Below are positions 51,558-59,991 of a stretch of DNA of 64,000 nt, piece after piece (position 1 is the first letter of the stretch; each line of letters begins with the position of its first letter). Below the pieces are notes generated by a model. The model was given only the letters and a program-made list of their open reading frames with translations, did not search any database and was not told the origin of the DNA. The stretch is from JAPPHA01 sp965242975. GTDB taxonomy: Bacteria; Pseudomonadota; Alphaproteobacteria; Rhodobacterales; Rhodobacteraceae. A program made the position numbers and the translations under genes. The DNA lies in contig CBDETS010000007.1 in assembly GCA_965242975.1 (NCBI GenBank), positions 5,208,001 to 5,272,000 of the forward strand. Reading direction: 5' to 3'.

Positions 51558-52069
51558 TTGGCAAACCATTCGCGAGACGTGATGAAGTGGTGTCCGGAAG
51601 CGAGAGCGGAAGCGGTGGTCTCCGCTTTCGCTTTTGTCTTCATCCACCCGTACGAGGACGGAAACGGCCGCATCCACCGTTCCCTCATGCACACCTTACT
51701 CGCGCGGCTGGGTTTCATGCCGCCCGGTACCGTTTTTCCCATCTCGGCCGCCATTCTCGGCGACAGGCGCAGTTACGATTCCGTTCTGGAGAATCTCTCG
51801 CGTCCGTTTTTCGAGGCCATCCACTGGCACGATACGACTGGGACGCCGAAACCGTTCGCCAGGATCTCAAGGACGAACTCGGCTTCGTCGCGGTCTTCGA
51901 CAGGGCGTTCCTGGCGGTTCGCGCGATCGTGGACATGCCGGACCGGAATGCAATGTTGTTCGTGCGGCTGTGCATGCAGAACGAAAGAAGGCTTTCGGCA
52001 GTCGAACGCGGCGCCTTCTCCGAGTTGGATGATGCGCAGATCACGGCAATGGAAACCGCTGTCCGGTAA
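51558..52069 (+). pseudogene. Fic-domain protein gene, broken
   Basis: The core motif HPYEDGNGRIHR, encoded from 51645, is the Fic signature HPFxxGNGR, and the segment AAILGDRRSYDSVLENLSRPF continues normally to about 51820. The reading then changes frame. The C-terminal part ETVRQDLKDELGFVAVFDRA and AIVDMPDRNAMLFVRLCMQN continues in another frame to the stop at 52069. A piece between them that normally includes YRYFDATP-like residues is shortened, and the N-terminal domain is absent. Fic proteins transfer AMP or similar groups to target proteins; this copy cannot be made whole. Sequencing error is unlikely to explain both the N-terminal loss and the internal deletion. Confidence 0.75.
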
Positions 52070-52239
52070 TCCATGTCGGCATGAGATTGCCGCTTTACGT
52101 TCGCGACGTTCGGCAAGCGTACGATGCATTTGGGAAACCGGAGGATGCGATACGAGATGAGGACGCGTTGATGCAGACGCAGCTGTAGTGATGAACTGCG
52201 GGACGGTCTGGAAATTGAAACGGCTATGATTTTGCCGCA

Positions 52240-52870
52240 ATGGCGGCCCGTGCTGTGGAGTGCCGGAAGAAGGGTGCTCTGATGAACGTGCCATTGTGCA
52301 GGTCCGCCGAGGCGCCGCAGGACATGGTAGCCGAAGTGGTCGATGGCGCGCTGCGTGTGCACCCGAGGCCATCGGCGAGACAGGTCCGGGCAAGTTCTTC
52401 TCTCGGCACCGATGTTGGTAGTCCGTTCCGCCGCGGTCGCGGCGGCTGTCGGTGGAATCGTCGACGAGCCGGAACTGCATTTCGGTCAGGACCAACAAGA
52501 TTTCGTTGTGCGGACAACGTCGGCTGGCGGCGGGAGACGACACTCGAATTTCCTGTCGCGGAAATTTCACCATCACGCCCGACTGGGTCTGCGAGGTGCT
52601 CTGACCCGAGACGTGCGTTCGACGCCAGCGGGAAACGCGCTGTCTGTGCCCGCGAGGGCGTCAGCCATCTCTGGTTCGTCGACCCAGGGGCAAAGACGCT
52701 TGAGGCATTCAAACCCCGCGTCGGCTGCAGGGTGCTGCGTGACATCTTTTGATGACGCGGCGTTTCCGCTGCCGCCGTTTGATGCCATCAGTTTTCCACT
52801 CGATGCGCTCTGGCCTGACGGCGCGGCGCCCGATGCGAATCCGGAACGCATCTTCGGACTCCGTTGGCGG
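52240..52870 (+). pseudogene. Uma2-family (DUF820) putative endonuclease gene, multiply frameshifted
   Basis: Pieces of a Uma2-type protein appear in order but in different frames. MVAEVVDGALRVHPRPSARQ, then ASSSLGTDVGSPFRRGRGG, lie in one frame (about 52325-52446), and IVDEPELHFGQDQ in another (near 52460). WRRETTLEF and REGVSHLWFVDPGAKTLEAF return to the first frame (52530-52715), and FDAISFPLDALW follows in the second (near 52780). Intact members are about 190 residues and usually carry a restriction-endonuclease-like fold. At least three frame changes are needed, so the gene is dead. Confidence 0.7.
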
Positions 52871-53583
52871 CTGGCAAAAGGCGCGATAGAGATGATCAAA
52901 TGTAGGAAGAAGCTCTTGTCCTCGGATGGATCGCGAGATCGCGAGAGCCCGGTTCTACGGTGTTAACCCGCTGAAAAGGCAAGTTCTCGTCCGGTCTACG
53001 GAAAGGTTGCCCCCGTCGAGCGACATGAAGTCCCGCGTAGTTCTCGTGGAATTCTTTCGCCACAATGTCGTCGACATGGCCGAACCCGCCGCCATTTGGA
53101 GGCCAGCTGAAACTGGCCGGAAAGCCAGAACGAAACAGCAGGAAACTCTGATGGACAAAACTGGCGTGCGATCACGGCGGGTCGTGGCTGCCTCGAAGCG
53201 GGTTTCCGGGACTTCCTCTGACACGGGAAGATGGCGAACGGTATCCTACGCATTTGACTGGCACCTTTCCGCAACGTCTGCGCAATGCCCTAAGCCCGGG
53301 ATGCGGAGTATCATGGCAACAACTCTTCGGCATGCATGGTTGGCTTTCGATGCCGTGCCCCGGAGTGTGACGCTCCCGTATTCTAAAGGTTGCGGGCAAG
53401 CCCGTCAGGATGTGAAAGACCGGGGTCCATGCCGGGTACGCCGGGACGGCACTTCGAAGCAGCGGAGTGACCATTCTATTCTGCCCTGGCGAATCACGTC
53501 ACGCATGATCCGGAACTTCCGTTTGTGCCCGAATTTCCCTGGTCGAGAGCGGACTGAATAAATCTGGACTTTCAATACATCTG
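52871..53583. other. Intergenic region without a supported gene
   Basis: About 710 bases between the Uma2 relic and the GntR-type regulator. A plus-strand frame at 52926-53561 has no family resemblance and mixed composition. The base composition becomes AT-richer over the last ~60 bases, as expected for the promoter of the regulator. Confidence 0.45.
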
Positions 53584-53587
53584 ATGT
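53577..53587. promoter_or_regulatory. Palindrome ACATC-T-GATGT at the start of the regulator gene
   Basis: A perfect 5-bp-arm palindrome in an AT-rich context immediately upstream of the likely start codon of the GntR-family gene. It is a candidate operator for autoregulation. A site of this size could also arise by chance. Confidence 0.3.
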
Positions 53588-53601
53588 TTAGAATGCACGT
53601 T

Positions 53602-54417
53602 ATGAGCGAATTACTTTATTATGATCTGAAGGATTCGGCCGGAGTCGTTCCCAGCCTGGCGACCCAGGTCTGCAGGGAAATCGGACGGCGCATTGTGGCG
53701 GGTCATTTACGTGAAGGTGAACTGATCGACGACGAGAACAGGCTTTGCGAGCGCTTCGGAGTCAGCAAATCGGTAATCCGCGAGGCCGTGAAGCTGCTGG
53801 TTGGGAAAGGCATGCTGGAAGTGCGGCGCGGCAGTGGGACCAGGGTGCGCCGTCGGGCAAGCTGGGCCTTGCTCGACGACGATGTGCTTGCGTGGCATCA
53901 GGGCGTCGAGCCGAGATCGGACTTTCTGCGTCAACTCATGGATGTCCGGCAGGTGATCGAACCAAACGCGGCGGCCTGGGCGGCCTGCTCTGCCACGGAG
54001 TTTCAGATCGCTGCGATTCGCCTCGCCCAGGAAAAAATGCAGGAAGCCCCGTCCGTCCAGGATTTCGTGGTCGCAGATGCTCTCTTTCACAGGGCTGTGC
54101 TCAGGGCCGCGAACAATGAAGTGCTGATGGCGATGGAGGGTGTGATCTTCTCCTCGCTTCTCAGCTCGATTCGTCTGACCAACACGGACCCGCGCGAAAA
54201 CAAGCGCTCGATACCGCTCCACCGAAAAGTTTTGAATGCGATCGAAGACCATGATTCGGAAGCTGCGGCGGCGGCGATGAACGAACATCTGGGCGACACG
54301 CGCGCGCGTCTGGCCGGAGCCTTGCCCGTCGCAGACGACGTGGGAGGACATGAGAAACAGCGGGCTCGGATTCAGGGCCCGGAACCCAAACACGCGCCTG
54401 ATTGGTGGTCAGGCTAG
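53602..54417 (+). CDS. GntR/FadR-family transcriptional regulator
   Basis: A 271-residue DNA-binding regulator. The N-terminal winged helix-turn-helix is clear in GHLREGELIDDENRLCERFG and SKSVIREAVKLLVGKGML, and the C-terminal ~150 residues form an FCD effector domain (VRQVIEPNAAAWAA; DALFHRAVLRAANNEVL; HRKVLNAIEDHDSEAAAAAM). Metal/acid-binding His residues of the FCD fold are present in these blocks. Close relatives regulate sugar-acid and sugar catabolism, which fits the downstream genes. ATG codons at 53584, 53593 and 53602 are all possible; the palindrome at 53577-53587 favours a later one. Confidence 0.9.
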   Translation: MSELLYYDLKDSAGVVPSLATQVCREIGRRIVAGHLREGELIDDENRLCERFGVSKSVIREAVKLLVGKGMLEVRRGSGTRVRRRASWALLDDDVLAWHQGVEPRSDFLRQLMDVRQVIEPNAAAWAACSATEFQIAAIRLAQEKMQEAPSVQDFVVADALFHRAVLRAANNEVLMAMEGVIFSSLLSSIRLTNTDPRENKRSIPLHRKVLNAIEDHDSEAAAAAMNEHLGDTRARLAGALPVADDVGGHEKQRARIQGPEPKHAPDWWSG

Positions 54418-54536
54418 TGGCGGCGGCTTGAGACGCACTGAAACCGGACTCAAGCCGCCAAATCGCCCTGAGAACGGGAGAATACCACCAGACAATCCGA
54501 CGCAAAGGGCGCCGGAACATCCACGAGGAGGATATG

Positions 54537-55598
54537 ATGTTTTCCAAATTGACGAAAGGCTTTTTGACCGGGACCGTTGCGGTGTCCGCGCTGGTCACGG
54601 CGGGAGCCGCTACGGCAGAGGACATGGTGGCGCTTCTACTGCCGGAGAATGTAAACCCGCGCTGGGAGCAGCAGGATGCTGCCGCGTTCCTTGCAACCAT
54701 GGCCGAAATCGCGCCCGGCATCAGGGTCGAAGTGTTCAATGCGAACAACGACACCGCCGCACAGCAGCGGCAGGCGGAGCAAGCCTTGACCCAGGGTGCG
54801 AAAGTGCTCGTCGTGATTCCGATTGACGGCGAAAGCTCTGCCATCATCGCGGACACTGCTGCCGAAGAAGGCGTGCCGACGATTGCCTATGACCGCATGA
54901 TCAACTCCGCGAACACAACGTTCTGGGTTCAGGCCGATCTGGAAGGCATGGGCTACGACCAGGCGATGCACGTAATCGAGAACACCATGGACGGCGACAC
55001 ACTCGTGTTGCTCAAGGGCTCTCCTACCGATCCCAATGCCGCAGTGATCCACAACGGCCAGCTTCGCGCACTTCAGGCGCTCTTCGACAGCGGCAAGCGG
55101 GTCATGGGGTACGAGAACTGGACTCCCGGTTGGGACCCAGCCATCGCGCGCCGTTCCATGGACCAGGCGCTGACACAGTTGAACAACAATGTACAGGGAG
55201 TGGTATCTTCCAACGACGGTAATGCCGGTGCAGCCATTGCCGCGATGGAAGAGCAGGGAATGGCCGGTACCGTCCCGGTTTCGGGACTCGACTGCACCGT
55301 TCAGGCACAGCAGCTGATGCTTCTTGGTAAGCAGACACAGTGCGGGTGGCGCCCGCTGGCCGACATGGCCGATGCCGCGGCGAGGGTCACGGTTCGCCTC
55401 GTGAACGGTGAAGACTTCTCGGATCTGGCACCGCAGACCGTTGTCAACGGCGTTGGCGCTGAAGTGGCCTACGTCCCGGTCGGGTCCTATTCGGCCGTGG
55501 GCGCTGAAGGCGTTGCCTACGTGATCGAAAACGATCCGTCGATTTCCAGGGAGATGGTGTGCCAGGGCGAAGCTGCAGCAACCGACTTCTGCCAGTAA
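54537..55598 (+). CDS. Periplasmic sugar-binding protein of a xylose-type ABC importer
   Basis: A type-I periplasmic-binding protein (XylF/RbsB-like), 353 residues. The signal peptide ends after about residue 27 (SALVTAGAATA before EDMVALLLPENV). Sugar-binding fold landmarks are FNANNDTAAQQRQAEQAL, LVVIPIDG, VPTIAYDRMI and VVSSNDGNAGAAIAAMEEQG, as in XylF. Four Cys residues lie in the mature protein, two of them in a LDC...TQC pair that could form a disulfide. AGGAGG ends 5 bases before ATG 54537; the ATG at 54534 is too close to it. First gene of the transport operon; D-xylose or a related pentose is an inference. Confidence 0.9.
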   Translation: MFSKLTKGFLTGTVAVSALVTAGAATAEDMVALLLPENVNPRWEQQDAAAFLATMAEIAPGIRVEVFNANNDTAAQQRQAEQALTQGAKVLVVIPIDGESSAIIADTAAEEGVPTIAYDRMINSANTTFWVQADLEGMGYDQAMHVIENTMDGDTLVLLKGSPTDPNAAVIHNGQLRALQALFDSGKRVMGYENWTPGWDPAIARRSMDQALTQLNNNVQGVVSSNDGNAGAAIAAMEEQGMAGTVPVSGLDCTVQAQQLMLLGKQTQCGWRPLADMADAAARVTVRLVNGEDFSDLAPQTVVNGVGAEVAYVPVGSYSAVGAEGVAYVIENDPSISREMVCQGEAAATDFCQ

Positions 55599-55610
55599 CA
55601 GGATCGGAAG

Positions 55611-56426
55611 TTGGCGTCCGTAGGTGAAATGGTGGGGCAGTCTGCCCCACCTGCACACTTGAGTGTGCGTGGTATCCAGAAACGTTTCGGGGGCGTCCAT
55701 GCCTTGCGTGGCGTCGACTTTGATGTCGCACGCGGCGAGGTGATGGCGCTTGTCGGAGACAATGGAGCCGGAAAGTCGACGCTCATGAAAGTGCTCGCGG
55801 GGGCCTATACCGCGGACGATGGACGGTTTTTTCTGGATGGCGTCGAGGTCGACATCGCGAGTCCGAACGACGCTGCCGCGCTGGGCATACAGATCGTCTA
55901 CCAGGATCTCGCACTTTGCGAGAATCTCGATGTGGCTGCCAATCTGTCGCTCGGATCGGAACCGGTAAAAAAGGGCTGGAATTTCCTCCCGCGCATCCTG
56001 CGCCCGCTGGACGATCTAGAGATGGAGGTCAAGGCCAGGGGAGCTATCGAAAAGCTCGAGGTTCGGACCTTGCAATCTGTGCGCGCGAAAGTCGGAGGTC
56101 TTTCCGGCGGGCAGCGGCAGGCCATCGCAATCGCGCGCGCCGTGGGTGCCGAAAGCACCGTTGTGATGCTTGATGAACCCACTGCCGCGCTTGGTGTGGC
56201 CCAGACGCGGCAGGTGCTGGAAGTGGTCAAGCGCTTGCGTGAAACCAAACACGCGGTTGTCTATATTTCACACAATATGCGCGACATATTCGAAGTTGCC
56301 GACCGGATTTGCGTTCTTCGCCACGGCGGTAATGTCATGACTCGTCGACGAGTCGGTACGACACCGGACGAGATCGTGGTCGCAATGACGCGTGGTGTTG
56401 CCGACGAGGTCGAAGGTGCAGACTGA
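55611..56426 (+). CDS. Sugar ABC transporter ATP-binding protein, single ABC domain
   Basis: The ATPase of the importer, 271 residues. Walker A is GDNGAGKST, the Q-loop is IVYQDLALCENL, the signature is LSGGQRQ and Walker B is VVMLDEPTAAL; D-loop and H-loop (ISHNMRD) follow. XylG and RbsA have two fused ABC domains of about 500 residues, whereas this protein has only one, as in the FrcA-type branch, and must dimerize. A TTG at 55611 is 12 bases after the binding-protein stop; ATG 55629 is an alternative start. It overlaps the permease gene. Confidence 0.9.
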   Translation: MASVGEMVGQSAPPAHLSVRGIQKRFGGVHALRGVDFDVARGEVMALVGDNGAGKSTLMKVLAGAYTADDGRFFLDGVEVDIASPNDAAALGIQIVYQDLALCENLDVAANLSLGSEPVKKGWNFLPRILRPLDDLEMEVKARGAIEKLEVRTLQSVRAKVGGLSGGQRQAIAIARAVGAESTVVMLDEPTAALGVAQTRQVLEVVKRLRETKHAVVYISHNMRDIFEVADRICVLRHGGNVMTRRRVGTTPDEIVVAMTRGVADEVEGAD

Positions 56427-57636
56427 CGGCAGAAGTCTTCTTCTCGAACGTTTCCGGGCCTTGCGGGAAACCCGCATTGGGTCCTTCGTGCCGGTTCTCC
56501 TGGCACTGGCCGCGATCTGGGCCTGGTTCGGTCTGGTGCTTCCATTCTGGGACGTGGCATCGGGTGAAGCCGATAGTTTCCGTGCAATCTTTCTGAGTCC
56601 GCGCAATATCTACAACCTCTTCATGCAGTCGGCGCTGATCGCCACGCTTGCGGCGGGCATTACGGTCGTGCTCCTGTTGGGCGAAATAGACTTGTCTGCG
56701 GCCGCAACCGCCGGGGTTTGTGCCGCGCTTCTGGGCGTCCTGGTCCTGTCCGGCATTCCGGGATGGCTCGCGTGCCTGGTTGTCATAGCCACTGGCGTTG
56801 TGATGGGGGCGGTGCAGGGGTTGCTCGTTGCCTATATCGGCATTCCGTCTTTCGTCGTCACCCTGGCCGGGCTCCTCGGCTATCAGGGCCTGATGCAGAA
56901 GATCCTACCAACCGGGAACTTGAATGTTGGCGACCCGTTCGTTCGCGGGTTCACACGTGTGCTGATCCCGGATCTCTGGGGATTGGCGCTTGGGATCGTC
57001 TGCGTCGTGCTCTTCGCCCATGCGAGCCTTCGCAAACAGGCGCGGCGTCGCTCCTTGGGACTGGAGCTCGATCCCCCGTTTGCCCTTTGGGGGCAGGTGC
57101 TGGCCTTTGGCACGATCGTGATCGCCGTGATCCTGACTCTGAACGCCTACCGTTCCTTGCCGCTCCTGCTCGTCCTGCTCGTCGCGGTTACCGCACTCCT
57201 GGGCTGGATTACGACATCGACTCCGTTCGGACGCGCCCTGTTCGCCGTGGGCGGCAACGCCGAGAGTGCCCGTCGCGCCGGCTTCAACGTCAACCGCATT
57301 CGCGTGGCAGCGTTCGGAATTGTCGGGATGATGGCTGCCATCGGGGGCATCTTTGGCGCGTCGCGATTCGGGTCGGTGTCCTACACCGCCTTTGCAGGCG
57401 GTTCGCTCCTGCTGGAGGCCATTGGTGCGGCTGTCATCGGGGGTACATCGCTTTTCGGCGGACGCGGGTCGGTCTGGAACGCGATACTCGGCGCTCTTGT
57501 CATCGGGTCGCTGGGCAACGGCCTCGATCTGACGGGCGCAAGCGCGGCCGACAAACTCATGGTCTCCGGGGCAATCCTGATCCTTGCCGTGGCCGTCGAC
57601 GCGCTGTCGAGAAGCGACGGCAGCGCGACCCATTAG
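56416..57636 (+). CDS. Sugar ABC transporter permease, XylH/RbsC-like
   Basis: An integral membrane protein of about 406 residues with many hydrophobic segments (FVPVLLALAAIWAWFGLVL, ALIATLAAGITVVLLLGEID, VTLAGLLGYQGLM). The cytoplasmic loop with GRALFAVGGNAESARRAGF is the typical contact loop for the ATPase in XylH/RbsC, followed by GGSLLLEAIGAAVIGGTSLFGGRG. I start it at GTG 56416, with GAGG upstream, so it overlaps the ATPase by 11 bases; GTG 56392 would be longer. With only one permease gene it would form a homodimer. Confidence 0.9.
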   Translation: MQTDGRSLLLERFRALRETRIGSFVPVLLALAAIWAWFGLVLPFWDVASGEADSFRAIFLSPRNIYNLFMQSALIATLAAGITVVLLLGEIDLSAAATAGVCAALLGVLVLSGIPGWLACLVVIATGVVMGAVQGLLVAYIGIPSFVVTLAGLLGYQGLMQKILPTGNLNVGDPFVRGFTRVLIPDLWGLALGIVCVVLFAHASLRKQARRRSLGLELDPPFALWGQVLAFGTIVIAVILTLNAYRSLPLLLVLLVAVTALLGWITTSTPFGRALFAVGGNAESARRAGFNVNRIRVAAFGIVGMMAAIGGIFGASRFGSVSYTAFAGGSLLLEAIGAAVIGGTSLFGGRGSVWNAILGALVIGSLGNGLDLTGASAADKLMVSGAILILAVAVDALSRSDGSATH

Positions 57637-57645
57637 GAACCGGGA

Positions 57646-58104
57646 ATGGCCGACACCGTCATATCGACAGAAAGACGCCGTGTTCTGGATTCGATCCTTG
57701 ATCTCCTGGTTCCGTGCAATCGCGAACGTGGCATTCCTGGTGCCGGCGAGGCGGGGGTGGTCGACTACCTGACCCGCGTCGCTGCACGGAACCCCGTGTT
57801 CAATACCGCTTTGGGGCGGCTTCTGGCCCAAGTGCCGGGACCTGCGGAAGGTATGAATGCGGCCTCCATTCGTCGGCTGGAACATACACTTCCGAGGGAA
57901 TTCGCTCTGCTTCTGACCGAAACTTACAAGGGGTATTACAGTCGACCGGACCTGCGCGCCAAATTCGGTGTCGGCGCACACGCCGTGCATCCGTCAGGGT
58001 ACGAGGTTGCCCGGGAAAGCGCCGGTTTTATGGATGGTCTCACCGAGCCCGTCCGGACGCGTGGTCCGTTCTACCGCGACCCAACCAGAATCGACGGTGA
58101 CTGA
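57646..58104 (+). CDS. Gluconate 2-dehydrogenase subunit 3-like protein
   Basis: A 152-residue protein beginning RRRVLDSILDLLVPCNRERGIPGAGEAG, the pattern of the small (gamma) subunit that accompanies FAD-dependent gluconate or fructose dehydrogenases. Members usually carry a Tat signal; none is visible here, so it may stay in the cytoplasm or ride with its partner. The gene starts 9 bases after the permease stop and ends 1 base before the GMC oxidoreductase start, strongly linking it with that enzyme. Confidence 0.65.
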   Translation: MADTVISTERRRVLDSILDLLVPCNRERGIPGAGEAGVVDYLTRVAARNPVFNTALGRLLAQVPGPAEGMNAASIRRLEHTLPREFALLLTETYKGYYSRPDLRAKFGVGAHAVHPSGYEVARESAGFMDGLTEPVRTRGPFYRDPTRIDGD

Positions 58105-58105
58105 G

Positions 58106-59728
58106 ATGGCGAACAGCGATCCGGTCGATGTGCTGATTGTGGGGGCCGGTGCCTCCGGTGCGGCAATTGCCTGGTCGCTGCTTGAGACACGCATGAGAAT
58201 CCTGTGCCTGGAACAGGGCGATCATCTGCACGACAGGGATTTCCCGTCACGACGCGAGGATTATGAACTGGCCCGCTATGCCGAATTTTCCTGCGATCCG
58301 AATGTTCGTGGACTGAAACAGGACTATCCGATCAACTCGGAAGACAGCTGTATCACTCCGGTCAACTGGAACGGTGTGGGTGGTTCCACGATCAACTTCT
58401 TGGGTCATTGGCTACGGATGATGCCGTCGGACTTCCGCGCGAAGTCGCTGGACGATGTCGCCGAGGACTGGCCCGTGGACTACCATACCCTGGCCCCGTT
58501 CTATGATGCGAACGACGCCATTACGGGCGTATCGGGCCTGTGTGGAAATCCGGCCTATCCGGACTACACGCCGCCGTTGCCTCCCATCCCCATTGGCAAG
58601 CTGGGACAGACACTTGCCAAGGGATTCAACGAACTCGGATGGCACTGGTGGCCTTCGGATGCAGCGATTCTCAGCCAGGATCGTGACGGGCGTCAGGGAT
58701 GTGTCAATGCCGGCACCTGCGACCTGGGTTGCGCCTCCGGAGCCAAGGGTGGAACCAATTTCACTTATTGGCCTCTGCTTGAAAACGCAGGCGTCGGCCT
58801 GCGTACGAACGCGCGGGTCCGTGAGATTCTCGTCGACGAAGATTCCGGTCTTGCGACGGGTGTGCTCTATCACGCGCCCGACGGGCAGGTGCACGTCCAG
58901 AAGGCCGAACTGGTGATCCTGGCCTGCAATGGTGTGGGGACGCCGCGTCTCTTGCTCCATTCGACGTCAAGGCTCTTTCCCGAAGGTCTTGCCAACCGTT
59001 CAGGGCTGGTCGGCAGGAACCTGATGTTCCACCCGCTGACTGGTGTGTCGGGTATCTTTGACGAGGAAATGAAGGGTCACGAAGGCCCCATGGCGTGCTC
59101 GATCTTCAGCCAGGAATTCTACGAATCCGATCCGTCGCGCGGATTCGTACGTGGCTACGGCCTGCATTCGGGTCGATCCACTACCCCGATGACCTATGCG
59201 CTCGGCGGTTTCGGGATCGATGCCCCAGTTCCCTGGGGCACCGAGCACCGCAAGGTCATGGACACTGTCTACCCCTATCTCGCCGGGCTGACCGTGGTCA
59301 CCGAAGATCTGCCTGAAGAGCACAACCGTGTCACTCTGGATTCGGAACTGACCGACAACGACGGAATTCCGGCGCCCAGGATCAGCTACCGGTTGAGCGA
59401 CAATACACGCGCCATGCTCAAACATGGCGCCGAGCGCGCCGGGGACGTACTTGCGGCGGCTGGTGCCGTGAGAATTCTCCCGAACGACCCCGACAAGGTC
59501 TGGTGGCGCGCGGGATGGCACCAGATGGGGACGTGCCGGATGGGTAACGATCCCGAGACCTCTGTCGTTAATGGCTGGGGTCGTTCCCACGACGTAAGGA
59601 ACCTCTTCATTGTCGATGGTTCGATTTTCGTGACCTCGGGCGCAGTCAACCCGACTTCCACGATTCAGGCGCTGGCCCTCTACATTGGCGATCGGATCAA
59701 GAAAAATATCGCGACTCTCTTCGACTGA
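58106..59728 (+). CDS. GMC-family oxidoreductase (FAD-dependent sugar or sugar-alcohol dehydrogenase)
   Basis: A 540-residue flavoenzyme with the FAD-binding GAGASG at residues 13-18 and the N-terminal GMC block NWNGVGGSTINFLGHW near 90-105. The C-terminal part contains HQMGTCRMG (H472) and N515 in SGAVNPTST, the usual His/Asn catalytic pair. No signal peptide is present. ATG 58106 follows the partner gene stop by one base. It is expected to oxidize a sugar or polyol, passing electrons via the subunit-3-like protein to the respiratory chain; the substrate is not determined by sequence alone. Confidence 0.88.
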   Translation: MANSDPVDVLIVGAGASGAAIAWSLLETRMRILCLEQGDHLHDRDFPSRREDYELARYAEFSCDPNVRGLKQDYPINSEDSCITPVNWNGVGGSTINFLGHWLRMMPSDFRAKSLDDVAEDWPVDYHTLAPFYDANDAITGVSGLCGNPAYPDYTPPLPPIPIGKLGQTLAKGFNELGWHWWPSDAAILSQDRDGRQGCVNAGTCDLGCASGAKGGTNFTYWPLLENAGVGLRTNARVREILVDEDSGLATGVLYHAPDGQVHVQKAELVILACNGVGTPRLLLHSTSRLFPEGLANRSGLVGRNLMFHPLTGVSGIFDEEMKGHEGPMACSIFSQEFYESDPSRGFVRGYGLHSGRSTTPMTYALGGFGIDAPVPWGTEHRKVMDTVYPYLAGLTVVTEDLPEEHNRVTLDSELTDNDGIPAPRISYRLSDNTRAMLKHGAERAGDVLAAAGAVRILPNDPDKVWWRAGWHQMGTCRMGNDPETSVVNGWGRSHDVRNLFIVDGSIFVTSGAVNPTSTIQALALYIGDRIKKNIATLFD

Positions 59729-59736
59729 GGCAGTTC

Positions 59737-59991
59737 ATGGACTTCCTGACGAAACCGTATGTCCCCAGGCGTTCCCAGATGGCTCAAGGCTCGGGGAAGG
59801 TCATCAATGCTGACACGGGAACGGGCCTCTGCACTGTTCGGGATGCCGCTATGGACGCCAGGGTGTCCGAGTTTCAGGTCGTGAAGAGCAAGGGCACGAC
59901 CGTGTCATCATGGCATTGTCGTGCGGCGGTTCGGTCGAGCGACGGACAGCCGGTGTTCTCGCCTGTGAAATTTGAAGGGCTGAATTCATGA
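59737..59991 (+). CDS. Small protein coupled to the enolase-superfamily gene
   Basis: An 84-residue frame between the GMC enzyme and the MR/MLE gene. I recognise no family. The start ATG 59737 is 8 bases after the previous stop, and its own stop overlaps the next ATG by 4 bases (ATGA), the arrangement of translationally coupled genes, which supports it being real. The middle (VSEFQVVKSKGTTVSSWHCR) is Lys/Ser-rich and without membrane segments. It may be a truncated remnant of a larger dehydratase- or epimerase-type gene, but nothing shows which. Confidence 0.5.
   Translation: MDFLTKPYVPRRSQMAQGSGKVINADTGTGLCTVRDAAMDARVSEFQVVKSKGTTVSSWHCRAAVRSSDGQPVFSPVKFEGLNS

Noticed and set aside
52926..53561. 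A 211-codon plus frame before the GntR-type regulator.
   Set aside because: No motif or family resemblance and no clear start; high-GC DNA opens such frames by chance.
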